The notes under the pieces are model-generated. The model made no database searches. It saw nothing but the letters and a program-made list of their open reading frames with translations, and had not been told where the DNA came from. A stretch of DNA of 64,000 nt from Epiperipatus broadwayi (Eukaryota; Onychophora; Udeonychophora; Euonychophora; Peripatidae). The first letter of the stretch is position 1. Each line of letters opens with the position of its first letter. The position numbers were made by a program, and so were the translations under genes. Location: contig JAQFVV010000186.1 in assembly GCA_028023455.1 (NCBI GenBank), positions 1,447,700-1,511,699 of the forward strand, in the 5' to 3' direction. This document shows, piece by piece, positions 1 to 10,329 of this stretch.

Positions 1-10
1 GATAGAGTAT

Positions 11-111
11 TTGGAAAAGATAGAATGGCCATCTATGTTTTCGAACCCAAATGCCCATACAAAAGTGTTTGGGTTTGAAAAGATAGATGGCCATTCTATC
101 TTTTTCAAAGA
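11..111. repeat. Short palindromic element (41-42 bp arms)
   Basis: The arms at about 11-52 and 69-111 are near-perfect reverse complements. Each contains AGATAGATGGCCATTCTATC or a close variant and they are separated by a 16-bp spacer. A related half-unit is visible near 42,235-42,290. Seen directly; it is probably a small non-autonomous mobile repeat, but no transposase or target duplication was identified. Confidence 0.7.
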
Positions 112-149
112 CTTTATCAAGTGTTTGAAATGTTAGTATTCGTTCATCT

Positions 150-230
150 TATAGTTAAAATCCAAAGCGCATGTGCAACAGTTTAAGGCTGTTTAAATAT
201 TACAGTTTATAAACATCCTGCTATATAAAA
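150..230. repeat. Half copy of palindromic family E
   Basis: The stretch with GCATGTGC, ATATTACAGTTTATAAA and TATATAAAATAA matches one arm of the full palindrome at 42,440-42,585. Only one arm is present, so this is a truncated or diverged copy. Confidence 0.5.
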
Positions 231-524
231 TAATTGACTTAATCACTTATTTTGTGAATTATCATATCAAATTACAAGATATAACACTTAAATTATTTAT
301 ATTAATATATATCATGGGTAATATGATTGAACATCTTAATATATATAAGTATTTAAAAATTAAAATTTTCACCAGAGAATATGAATAAATATTTCCAATT
401 CACCCATATATATTAGCATTAAGCAGATGTTTGGACTGAATATCACAAGTCATTGATTAGGTTGGAGAAGTCTTATAAGGATGCTGCAAAAATGTTAAAA
501 ATTAGAATCTCTTTCTATATATAA

Positions 525-600
525 ATATATAATGAGCGTGCTAATAGCTCTAAACAAGCTTTTCCAATAAATAATACTAAGAACTATATCCCCCAATACA
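525..600. repeat. Partial family A terminal repeat
   Basis: Contains AATGAGCGTGCTAATAGCTC followed by TAAACAAGCTTTT, the terminal sequence of family A. Other copies are near 49,560, 54,790, 60,180 and 60,580. The rest of the element is missing or diverged beyond recognition. Confidence 0.6.
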
Positions 601-1140
601 TGCCCAGCAAGCAGTTTACAAGATCACGTGTAGCAATAACAATTGCCCAGCAGTATATTATGGGGAAACAAGAGTATCTGTCCACACAAGACTGGCCCAG
701 CATATATATGCATATAATAAGGCATCAGTTGACCATCCCACTCCTCTATTTTTGTACAGCATGCTGTTGCTATGGGTCACCAGTGCAGGCCAGATATGCC
801 TTGGGTTATGTGTAGAGAACAGCATGAATTGTGCAGGAAAGTGAAAGAGGCATGCTATATTATATGGGATGAAGATGCGATGAATAAAAAAGAGTCATTT
901 TACGCCATAGCTAAGAAATCGCAAGTTTAAATTTTCCCATCCATATTTGCATATTTAATCTGTCCTATTTTGCATATTTGCACTTCGTGAAAATTAAGGA
1001 ATATTGTACTTCTTGAAAATGAAGGTTATACATTTGAAAATGCTAGAAGAAATCAATAAAAGTTTGTCATTTATTTATATATAGTCGAATTATATATGCG
1101 TGTGTATTCTTAATATTAACACAAATATTAAAGTTTTTAA
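601..1140. other. Unassigned AT-rich DNA
   Basis: A 71-codon open frame starts at 600, but it has no recognisable domain, no good start context and no matching neighbour. I see no gene here. A transposon-derived origin is possible but not shown. Confidence 0.4.
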
Positions 1141-1142
1141 CT

Positions 1143-1263
<121 letters not shown>

Positions 1264-1439
1264 AATAAAATTTAAGAAAAACATATTTTAAGAAGTCATT
1301 GTAGGAGAAATGTTTTTTGAATAGCCTTCATTATTCATTAATAACAAAATAAAGATCTCTCTGAGTTTATTTCAGCATTTCCGATTCAAAGCTTTTTCGC
1401 TAATCTAGGTTTCTTATTATATCTTGGAATTTTGTTTTA

Positions 1440-1870
1440 GACTTCAGTTTGTTTTTTTATTGTCACTTCTCTATAAGCATTTCTAACCAGCTCATTTCCT
1501 AATTTTAATTTTTTCAATGATGTTGATAACTCTTCATTATTCTCTCACTTATGCATTTCATTTTTACTTTTTCGATAATCCTAATACACATCTTTCTATA
1601 TTTTTTGTGTAATCTAGATCTTATGCATTCATCTTTTATTAACTGTTTGAATTTCAGATCAATCAATAACTATCAACATTTTAAAATACTTTATTTTCAA
1701 GTACAGATGAGTATTTTTATTTCTTATTAAGTAACTTTTAAATCCAAGTTAACTTCAATTGTTTTTTTTCCCATTCTTTAGTGATTATTTGGCCAAGGTA
1801 TTATAACTATTAGTTTTTTATATTTTACTACAATCAATCTTCATTTCTTTTTTGAAAATTAATTGAGAGA
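1440..1870 (-). mobile_element. Degenerate RTE-like LINE relic, antisense
   Basis: Line by line this stretch follows the better-preserved antisense LINE copies at 36,340-36,780 and 49,920-50,340: blocks resembling TCAATGATGTTGATAAC, a TTTCGATAAT block and GGCCAAGGTATTATAACT occur in the same order. Those copies encode the C-terminal part of an endonuclease/reverse transcriptase polyprotein on the minus strand. No open frame survives here. The assignment rests on order and short matches, so it is tentative. Confidence 0.4.
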
Positions 1871-2469
1871 GTGTTAGTTTTATTCTTTGCTTTTATAAAA
1901 TTTTAGTTAAATTTTAAACAGTTATTTGTGATAACAATTATATTCAATTACACAACTTAACTTTATTACTCTGTTTGTTTTCTGTTAGGAACCACAAATA
2001 TTTTTTGTTATATAACTGGAAAAGTTGTGTAACAATGAAACAATGATAGGCTTATATTTTATAATCACTAACACATCTTAATGTTGTCATTATTTTTATA
2101 TCTCATGCATAACATTTTTTTTCTCTCAATTTTTCACTTATTTCTCTATTTATAATAATTTCATCATTTTTGGAAAGAAATTAATAATCTTATTCACCTC
2201 TTTACTTTAACATATATTTTTATTGATTTTATTCTTATTGATGAGCAACTTTGTTTTGTGCAATTTAACTCAAGCTTAGAGTGACAGATTGAAGATCTCA
2301 CTCTGATATTTCTGGTGTTCAAACATTACATGACTTTATGATAAACTATTTTGGTTGTTTTTTTTATATAATGGACATATTTATTTTTTAAAAAACATAT
2401 AATTTTTAAATAGACTTTATAATAAATAGCATCCCTATTTTTAAAAATCCACTTTTCTTTTTTTTTCTC

Positions 2470-2540
2470 ATGTGTCATAGCAACAGCCGGGAAATGAACC
2501 CGCTATCCCAGGACAACTTGACCACCAATGCTTGACTACT
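2470..2540 (-). repeat. tRNA-like fragment with B-box-like motif
   Basis: On the minus strand GCGGGTTCATTTCCCGGC forms a T-arm-like hairpin with a GGTTCNNNNCC-type B box, preceded by a weak A-box-like GGTGGTCAAG about 30 bases upstream. A full cloverleaf is not obvious. It looks like the head of a tRNA-derived SINE or a decayed tRNA gene. Confidence 0.4.
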
Positions 2541-2699
2541 TTTCACTTTTCTTTTTGTATTGCTTAAATGCACTTTAAATTAAGGTAAAGACACTTTATA
2601 TCTTATACCTTTTTATCAAGTTAGTCAATATGGGAGTGGAGATTAAGGTGTTTCACACTTCTAATTAACTTTCTGAGTAAAAGTTGTTTGTGAAATGTA

Positions 2700-2940
2700 T
2701 GAATCACAGTAGAAAACTCCACACAGTAATGCCATTCAGTGCAAGTCTTAGTAATCAATGGATACAAGAATGTGTGTGAATAAAATCCTTATCTAATGTC
2801 TTCTCATCCAATATCCCCAGACTAGTTTCTAGGGATCAGTAGACACTAGATAAGGATTTTGTTTACAAATCTTGCATCTATTGATTATGAAGGATATCCC
2901 TGAATAGCATGACTGTATGGAATTTGCTACTGTTATAAAC
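2700..2940. repeat. Family B inverted element, copy 1
   Basis: The outer arms begin with AAAACTCCACACAGTAATG and end with the complementary CATGACTGTATGGAATTT. Inside, AATCAATGGATRCAAGAA and CACTAGATAAGGATTTT are family B signature blocks. The hammerhead-like core is truncated: only CTAGAAACTAGTCTGGGGAT (minus strand, ~2,817-2,836) is left. Other copies are near 14,105, 15,385, 40,240, 43,690, 44,800, 50,700 and 51,060. Confidence 0.7.
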
Positions 2941-3590
2941 AGCTTGTGTAAGCATAGAAAATGGTGATCATGTGATGGATTGCTTGGATAGTGAGAGAAG
3001 GTGATTTGAGTTTCTGCATTAGTTTATAGTTCTGATATGTCAGAGTTGAGAGAAGAGATGATAAAAACTTGTTTGTTTTACAATTGCCATTTATATTATC
3101 ATTAATTTTTTCATACCATTTTACAAATTCTGCATACAGTATTACTTTTTTCAAAGAGTCATTTCTAATTATAAATTTTAATTTAATTTACTCCATGCTT
3201 GTCTGTTAAAATTTTGTGATTTAATTTTAATTCATTTCCCAATTTCTAAATTAGTTGAAACTTTGTACACATAAATATTCTCAATGGCAATGAATTTTTC
3301 TAAAGTTTATAAGCAATTTTAGTTAAAAAAATAGAAAAAAATTTTTTTTTAAATTTTATATGGGATTCATTATTTTTTATGGTGCTACCATGTAGGAGTA
3401 TTAATTGCATGTACATTTTTTTATTCATTTCTGAAATTGTTGTTTTATTATATCTTGAGATGCTGCTATGTTATGATTTAATCTAGAAGACTGCCGAATA
3501 GAAAAAAATATATGTAATTTTACTAATCAGTGTATTATTGGAATATTTTCTTCACTACAAGTAAAATTGCAATATATATAAATATAAATA
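2941..3590. other. Unassigned AT-rich DNA
   Basis: No recognised coding or repeat signature. A 73-codon minus-strand open frame (2,933-3,154) has no motif I can name and overlaps the family B end. Confidence 0.4.
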
Positions 3591-3597
3591 CATGAAA

Positions 3598-3660
3598 GCA
3601 GTCAATACTAAAACAATATCAATAACAATCAGCAATCTGTTGTCAAAGGAGCCTCCTTAA
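3598..3660. repeat. Repeat shared with 8,220-8,285 and 58,183-58,297
   Basis: The block CAGTCAATACTAAAACAAT plus TCAATAACAATCAGCAATCT recurs near 8,225 (there with AGTCAAGGCAACCTCCTTAA) and as a palindrome at 58,183-58,297. Short dispersed repeat of unknown origin. Confidence 0.5.
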
Positions 3661-3814
3661 ACTTAGATAATATATATATATATAATTATGTTTTAATACT
3701 CTCCCATGAATATGAGATGAAAGCATTGAAAGTATAGTTGGTACAATAAATCTTTCTAAATTTTATATTTAAACTCTGTTTTAGAATTTTTTACATTAGT
3801 ATTTATATATATGT

Positions 3815-4170
3815 TCAACAGATGGCGTTTTACCAAAACCACCAAACAAGTGTAAAATTTGTTTACATAAACGAAAAAAGAGTCAGAATTAACTACCTCT
3901 TTTATTTGCTCACCCCCAGATCAGCTGATTTCAAGCTGGTTTGCTCTCATCAGTGAGGGATAGAGTATAGAAACTAGATCTAAACACTGACTCTCAAGTG
4001 TTTATGCAAAACGTTTCTATCAGTTTGCAAGCGTGAATTTTTCAGACCGGTAAAGTCTTCAAACTCAGCCTAGCAAGCCAGATATTTATATGGGTCTGAT
4101 CTCAGTTCAGTATCACCACATAATCAAAGTCTCTGCAATATATATCATTGCAAGAAAACTTTAAAGGTAC
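3815..4170 (-). mobile_element. Family D repeat carrying the hammerhead motif
   Basis: The ribozyme at 3,913-3,959 is followed on the plus strand by AAACTAGATCTAAA, matching the AGATCTAAAA block that follows the same module in family A copies (near 49,705 and 60,315). The rest, down to about 4,170, has no second copy in the window. Borders are uncertain. Probably a small non-autonomous retroelement or a terminal repeat of one. Confidence 0.45.
3913..3959 (-). ncRNA. Hammerhead ribozyme motif (complete core, type I)
   Basis: Read on the minus strand from 3,959: CCCUCA (stem I, 5' side), CUGAUGA core, stem II GAGC/loop AAACCA/GCUU, GAAA core, a 3-bp stem III (A-U, U-A, C-G) closed by loop AGCU, then C17 at 3,919. 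The next bases, UGGGGG, pair with the 5' stem I strand over 6 bp, with one G-U. All conserved core residues (CUGANGA, GAAA, UH) are present. Predicted cleavage lies between 3,919 and 3,918. AUCAGCUGAU is itself a 10-nt palindrome, so stem III could also form between two molecules. Short stem III is typical of the ribozymes in Penelope-like elements and retrozymes (known from the literature). Activity is inferred, not shown. Confidence 0.75.
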
Positions 4171-4171
4171 A

Positions 4172-4278
4172 TTTATGAAAAACAAAAACAAGTTATTCAC
4201 GTAACTTGCTATCACTTGTTCAACATAAATAACAAGTGATAGCAAGTTACGTGAATAACTTGTTTTTGTTTTTCATAT
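4172..4278. repeat. Near-perfect long hairpin
   Basis: Left arm ATGAAAAACAAAAACAAGTT continuing through ATTCACGTAACTTGCTATCACTTGTT is followed by a ~10-base loop and its almost exact reverse complement ending in AACTTGTTTTTGTTTTTCAT. About 48-bp arms with virtually no mismatches imply a recent origin. Confidence 0.9.
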
Positions 4279-4364
4279 ATATATATATGCACACACATAC
4301 ATAAAGATAAAAAGAAATTAATACCATAGACAATACATAATTAATAAGTAATTTCTATATGTGT

Positions 4365-4735
4365 ATATGGATAATAATTACGGCAACAAAATTATGCATA
4401 AATACAATATTTATTAACTGCTAAGCCAAAAGATGACTAACATAGGATATTAGCAAGAAAGTGTAGGCATTCCCAACTGTATATAAAGATGAGTTATCAT
4501 GGTCATAGGTTTTAATATATTTGCATGTATAAATATATATGCAAACATGTAAATTTATTAAAATCTATGACCATTGTAACTTATCTTTATATACAGTTGG
4601 AATGTCAACATTTTCTTGCTAATCTTTTATGTCAGTTGTGCTTTGGCAAAGATACTCAGTATCGAAAATCTGGCTCAGCAGTTAATAAATATTGTATTTA
4701 TATTTAATGTTGTTGCCTTAATTATTATCTACATA
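4365..4735. repeat. Palindromic element H (~180-bp arms)
   Basis: GGATAATAATTACGGCAACA near 4,368 returns as TGTTGTTGCCTTAATTATTA near 4,710. TTAACTGCTAAGCCAAAAGA, ATATTAGCAAGAAA and CCAACTGTATATAAAGAT each have their complement on the other side, around a centre near 4,535. Open frames at 4,525-4,813 lie inside and are by-products. MITE-like by structure; no transposase seen. Confidence 0.8.
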
Positions 4736-4854
4736 CTCCTGTGGAAATTTCTTATTTATTACATGCATAAAATTGTACTACATTTATTTAGAAAAGTAGG
4801 AATTGAGAATTGATTTCAGAAATGAAAAGTTTTTAGAAATGCAGTCATAAAAGA

Positions 4855-5890
4855 AAATGTAATATACTGTCATAAGTTAAATGTAACTTGTTAGCAAATA
4901 TTCTTTTAACAAAATTAGTTTAATAATGAATAAATGAAATAAATTTAAATTCATTACTTATATTTATTTGTTCATAAAGAAAAGCGTCAGAAATTAGAAT
5001 ATTGTACCAAAATTAAAAGGGTGCCATTTTTGTATATCATAAAAGTAATGGTATATTGGGTAAAGCATAAAAACTTGTTTGATTTAATACTAAATATCTG
5101 TATTGCATTTAAAAGAAACATCAAAAAAAAAAAAAAAAAAAATACATTTTAATCCATTATTTTACATTTATTTAAAACTTTGCATTATTAACAAAAAATG
5201 CATAATAAAAATTGAAGTTTCTGTATAAACTTTTTCAAAAACGAATTTAACATAAAAATGACTGCTTTATAAAAATTCTTTGTCTGTTGATATTTTGAAA
5301 ACAAACAGCATAGAATTGCAACCTCTTTAGTATTTGGTTTTGTATAGAGTTGAGAACAATAAACTGGCCTGACTTTTTAATAATTCAATTCTTTATAAAA
5401 AGGAATTACATTTTAGTGACATCTTTTACTTTTTCAGATTAGAGTGACAAAACCTTGCATGGACATTAAAATTATTGCAAGTTTTTTTCCTCCGTTTTTT
5501 TTTTTTTTGGAAATGTAATTTTAGATTATAATTATAAAAACTGATTTTATCTGTCACATTAGACTTGCGAATAAATACGTATAAATTAAACTTCTTAAAG
5601 AATGCATTAAAAACATTATATTCTTTCACAATATGTTTGACATCTTTTTGCAGTTGCGTTTTGATACCATGTTTTTTAAAACACTAAACATTACATGATC
5701 ACCATCTCATGCTAGCACATAACTGTTAATAAACAGGCAAAAACTCTCCATAAGTAGTGCTACCTTGTGCTAACCAGAGTAATCAATGGATGCCTTCTGG
5801 CATCCATTTATTCATTTATTCTTTATTCAATTAATTTTGTTAAAAGAATATTTGCTAACAAGTTATATTTAACCATGTAATACCATATGG
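4855..5890. mobile_element. Element with inverted ends enclosing ~900 bp
   Basis: AACTTGTTAGCAAATATTCT near 4,886 is repeated in inverse at about 5,835-5,860. The arms are ~80 bp. A family B piece (ATGATCACCATCTCATGC... to TGGATGCC, 5,695-5,800) is nested beside the right arm, and the outer GGAGAGTTTTTGCCTGTT at ~5,889 is also family B. The inside (5,100-5,640) is AT-rich without a recognisable gene; the 67-codon minus frame at 5,426-5,629 includes a poly-lysine tract from a homopolymer. Confidence 0.5.
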
Positions 5891-5899
5891 AGAGTTTTT

Positions 5900-7890
5900 G
5901 CCTGTTTTGCCATGTTTTTTGTGATGTATTTTGGTTTGAACAAACACTTTAGCAGTCGATTGCAAATTTTTTGATTTTATATGTTCTACACCTTAAAAAT
6001 TAATATTTACTATATAAGCTAACACGTTTGATCTAATTTTTAAATTATCCAATTTAATTGATATATATTATAAAAATAGCAGTCTTTGTATATTTTTGTG
6101 ACATTATATTAGCTAATAAAATCCTACTACAAAAATAGCTTTTGATTTCGTTAAGTTTAGAATTATAATAATATATCTACATACAACTTCAGTTGACTGT
6201 TTGAATAATAATAATTAAAAGCGATATTAATATGTCTCATAAAAATTCTGAAATATGATTTTCACTAAATATTAGTTTAATTAAATTTCATATATTATTT
6301 TACATATCATTTAATGAAATTATTTGCTTATTTGTCACTTATAATTATTAAGATATGAAAAACGTCAATAATGTAAATAATTATAAAAGACAAATATCAT
6401 ATTTAAAATAAATAGAAACAGCATTTTAAATTAAAAATAAACAAAAAAATATTTTTTATTTATTTAAAACTTAGTGGATTTTTTCTTCTAATTAAATTTT
6501 AGTATTGACTTTTTTTCTGCCCTGCTGTTTCGTCACAATTCAGTGGGATAATTAACAAAACAAATCTTTTTCTTTATCTTGTATTTTTTATTTATCACTG
6601 CCCTCTTCATTTATTTCCATTAATGTTTATGTCATTAATAATATGATTTTTAAGTATATTATTTTTAGCTGATGTTAATTATAAAAGCTAAATCATACAT
6701 TTTTATTAATAAAGTATCATCAATATTTAATTCTATTCCATGTATATGCTTTTTACATTTGTCAATAGGTGTCACAAACACTGGGAAACATAAAGTTACT
6801 TATGTGGACGTATTATGTGTAACATCTCAGTAAAAACTGCATAAGAAGCAAAAAAAAAAATTTACTACTTAATTTAAAAACAAGAAAGGCCTTTTCAAAT
6901 ACATATATCTGCTTAATTTAAAAGTAAATATAAATAATATTTGTATCTTTACAATGAAATCTATTTTTACAAGAGTTGTAAAACATGGACATCCAGAATT
7001 TGAAGACAAAGTAGTTTCATAAAAATAAATACAATTATTATTTCAATTTATAGTTAATCTATCATTATAATTAATCTAAGACTAGTTTATGACTATTTCA
7101 AATATTCATATAATTGATTATCTGAAAATTAATAATAACATATTTACAACTGGCTTAAATAGTATTTCCACTTTGAAATTTCAACTCTATTAGCAAAAAC
7201 TTATTATCAATACAAGCATAAGAAATAAATTATCTACTTTATCTTTTATGGTTTACTGATGTATAAGTGTATGTGATTTATTCATAGTTAGTTTACTTCA
7301 AATGTAATTATTAATATTATTATAGCTGATATAATTATTTCTTGTTCTAGTTATTTTAAGTAATACAACTTTAATAATCAATGAGTGAATTTTGAAATTA
7401 TCATATATTCTCTTCTCAGTTACAAAATTTTTTAGTGTTTTCTTCTAATCACAGAGTGGATATACAATGTTCGTTATTTTTTTATAATCTGGATGATCAA
7501 ATAGTATCTATAAAAAGCAATAACTATAGTCTCTTTTGAAAAATATAAAATGCTCTAATATCCAATAGCAGAATAAGCAATCTTTCAAGTGGAAAGTAGT
7601 CCTCATTGTGAAAAATGAAGATTAAAACAAGACTTTAAAAAAGATTTAGTTTAATGACTAGAAGTGTAATTGATCATTTTTGATGCACTGAAAGTAATAT
7701 TTAAACTTTAAAAAATACCATAAGACTGTTACTTCAAATAAGTGGGTATTTTTATCATTTTTAATATAATGATACAAGGATTGAGATGATAATCTTCAAT
7801 GGTATATTCATTTATTTTAATCATTTTTGAATAATGACATTAGAACTGAATTTATGCATTTTAATGACATATCCATTCTATCTACTTATT
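5900..7890. other. Unassigned AT-rich DNA
   Basis: About 2 kb without a coding frame, hairpin or repeat shared within the window that I can support. Confidence 0.4.
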
Positions 7891-8960
7891 TAGATTAGAA
7901 AGATATCAAGCTTAGTGAAGTTAAAACAGCTTTTTATAATTTTAAAAATAGAAAGGCTACAAGTTTTTATAAGATATATAGAGAAGCATTAAAATTATGA
8001 TAGTGATATGTTAGTTTCAGTAATATTGAACATTTTAAGAATATATGGATTCATGAAGTCATGCCATCTTATTGTAAGAATGCTTGTTTCAATTTTTAAA
8101 AATAAGGGGATAAACAAACCTTCTGTGTTATTCACTACAGCATGAAACTTTCAAGACTTTTGTTGAAGATATTACTTTCAGTGTTAGATTATATATTTAA
8201 TAGATTTATAAACATAGATGATAACAATCAACTCTTAAGCTATCAGCAATCTCAAACTGTAGTCAAGGCAACCTCCTTAAACAATAAAGGTGGTCAAGCT
8301 GCAATTTTTGGTGTCTATATAAACATATCAGACCATATATAAAGATGATACCACTTTTAGTATTTAAGAAGGTTGCCTTCCTATAGATTGAGGGTTACTT
8401 TCAGTCATAGATATAACTTATGTTGGTGAGCAATTTTAAAAATATTATCAGGTATCAAGAGTGATTTATACATTGATTTGATATAGGTCTGTGGTATTGT
8501 TGAAAAGTTATTGCCCATTAGAATTTATTTGCATTATACTACATCTATATGCTGGAATGAGAAAAAGTGTTATTACTAGAAGTACAAAAATATGATGTAG
8601 TTGAAACAAACATTAATATTAAAGAAGGTATATGTAGTACCTCCAACTTTGCTTTTGCTTTTCATAATTGTGATTTTTGGAAGTGTTTATAAAAAACTTT
8701 ACGAATGCAGGGATCCAATTTCTTGATGAAAATTGTAAGTCAATTAAAATGAAAAATAAAAACAGACTTTTTGGATTCTGGATTTATAGTATGTTGGTGA
8801 TTGTTCTATTTTTGATAATTCAAAATTATGATCTGTAGAATGTATGCAATGTTTTGACTGCAATATATAAAGATTTGGCTTTAGTAATTAACATTTTAAA
8901 AATTCAAGTCTTTTACCAACCAATGATGAAAAAACAACTTCAGCGCCTTTTGGCATGGAT
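7890..8960 (+). mobile_element. Jockey/CR1-like LINE reverse transcriptase relic
   Basis: Translation with frameshifts follows a known LINE RT family. From 7,914: SEVKTAFYNFKNRKATSFYK (compare VRxAIKxLKNGKAPG). Then MKLSRLLLKILLSVLDYIFN (8,142 on) and LLSYQQSQ. Near 8,490-8,570: LLKSYCPLEFICIILHLYAG then MRKSVI, which matches the 'KYGCPPKFIRIIRLLHDGMKARV' region of this class. Near 8,880-8,930: LALVINILKIQVFYQPM, matching 'FGLTISIKKTEVLYQP'. Many stops and shifts make it a dead copy. A palindromic insert at 8,258-8,388 and one at 9,156-9,538 interrupt the element. The 3' part probably continues at 9,660. Confidence 0.65.
8258..8388. repeat. Short palindrome inside the LINE relic
   Basis: TCAAGGCAACCTCCTTAAAC (8,262) is mirrored by TTTAAGAAGGTTGCCTTCC (8,364), and AAAGGTGGT by ACCACTTTT. 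The core block is shared with 3,600-3,660. Confidence 0.6.
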
Positions 8961-9155
8961 AATTATCAACACGGGAATATGGCAGATTTAGATTTGAGTT
9001 ATAATATTCATTTTAATGTATGTTCTGCCTTTTTAAAATTCTAGAATATTTAATTACATTATATAATTATTGCAGCTAAATTTATTATATACAGAGCTGT
9101 TATTTTATTCAATTTATTGAATTGAAGTATTGCTTGGATCTTATATGAATGTGAT

Positions 9156-9538
9156 ATATATAAGAGACATATTTTGTGGGTTCATCCATGTTAAAAATTT
9201 AAATATTTATATATCTACGTTTTGACTTGATCACACAAGTCATCTACTGGGTGATAAGAGGTAGAAAGACAGTTGTAGAGGTACTACAATCACTGATTTG
9301 AAAAAAACTTTCTCCTATCTGGAAAGATTTTTTTTAAAAAACATTCTTAATTTAACATTTTTGCTATTGGTGGAACTTTAACGTTTTTTTTTTCAAATCA
9401 GTGATTGTAGCGCCTCTACAACTGTCTTTCTACCTCTTATCACCCAGCAGATGACTTGTGTGATCAAGTCGAAATGTAGGTATATAAATATTTAAATTTT
9501 TAACATGGATGAACCCGAAAAATATGTCTTTTATATAT
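9156..9538. mobile_element. Inverted pair of short PLE 3' ends
   Basis: Arms of ~150 bp share the end seen at 16,189-17,625: ACATATTTTGTGGGTTCATC / CATGTTAAAAATTTAAATAT / CACACAAGTCATC / GTAGAAAGACAGTTGTAGAG / CAATCACTGATTTG on the left, complemented on the right. The centre keeps TTTTTGCTATTGGTGGAACT, part of the PLE endonuclease-side sequence in the larger copies. The right arm holds CAAGTCGAAATGTAG, the decayed form of CAAGTCGAAACGTC. It interrupts the Jockey-like LINE. Confidence 0.75.
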
Positions 9539-9659
9539 GCAACCCATGAAAATCTTCGTATCAACATATAATATTGCTCATGTAAAAATGCTCTGTAAAA
9601 TTCTAAAACTATAATGAAAACAGAAGATCACTTAATATATATTCGTTAGTTTGCTTGAA

Positions 9660-10010
9660 GGAAGACAATAAAATTTATTATTATAAAATCAAATCTTCCT
9701 TAGTTTGGGCATGTATCACTAATGAACAATAAGCTTCCTAATAATATATAAATTTGGTTAACTTAATCATGGCTTTTCAAAAAAGGAGACCCTGTTTATG
9801 TTAAAAAGATTTTTCAAAGATGCTCTAAAAATGTACAAGATAAGGCTGAAAATATAATACAATGGAGATTACAAGAGACATTAAATAAAAATCTATCAGA
9901 TAGAAAAGTTTACTGCAGAAAAAGTTAAAATCCAATGACAAAAATATCAAATGAGTATATTTTGATTCAACATGTTTTAAATTCATATTTAATATATATT
10001 ATTTGATTTT
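9660..10010 (+). mobile_element. 3' tail of Jockey-like LINE relic
   Basis: Fragments resemble the C-terminal region of the LINE class (GHV..NDxRLPKQ..YGE, then a Lys/Arg-rich KDxLK stretch): SLVWACITNEQ near 9,698 and FQKRRPCLCKKDFSKML near 9,775. Weak, with several shifts. The position just 3' of the palindromic insert fits an interrupted copy that began at 7,890. Confidence 0.4.
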
Positions 10011-10329
10011 CTTCCCCCGCCCTTGAACTTGGAGTAATATCACAATGTTGATGATAACATTAATTTGAAATATTAGTAATCTAAAACAAATCTTGATGGC
10101 AGAGAAGAATTTTGAAATGAAGTCTCATTCAAAATTTGATATCAACAGAAGGAATTAGGTTTCTCATATCAATGTTCCGTGAATCTATACAATAATAACA
10201 AACTATAAATGAACTAAAATGCTTAAATACAAGTATAGCAAAATTCAATTATATTTTGACCAACATAAAATATGTATTATAAAACTATAGGTAATCATTT
10301 AGTGAGATGTACAATACCAGTTAAAACAA

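Noticed and set aside
600-815. 71-codon plus frame with less AT-rich codons
   Set aside because: No recognisable domain and no supporting context; cannot be told apart from a chance frame.
9440-9480. CAGATGACTTG...CAAGTCGAAATGTAG as an active hammerhead
   Set aside because: C3-U4 are changed and GUC has become GUA-like; the related 16-17 kb copies also lack CUGANGA. Kept only as a PLE-end relic.
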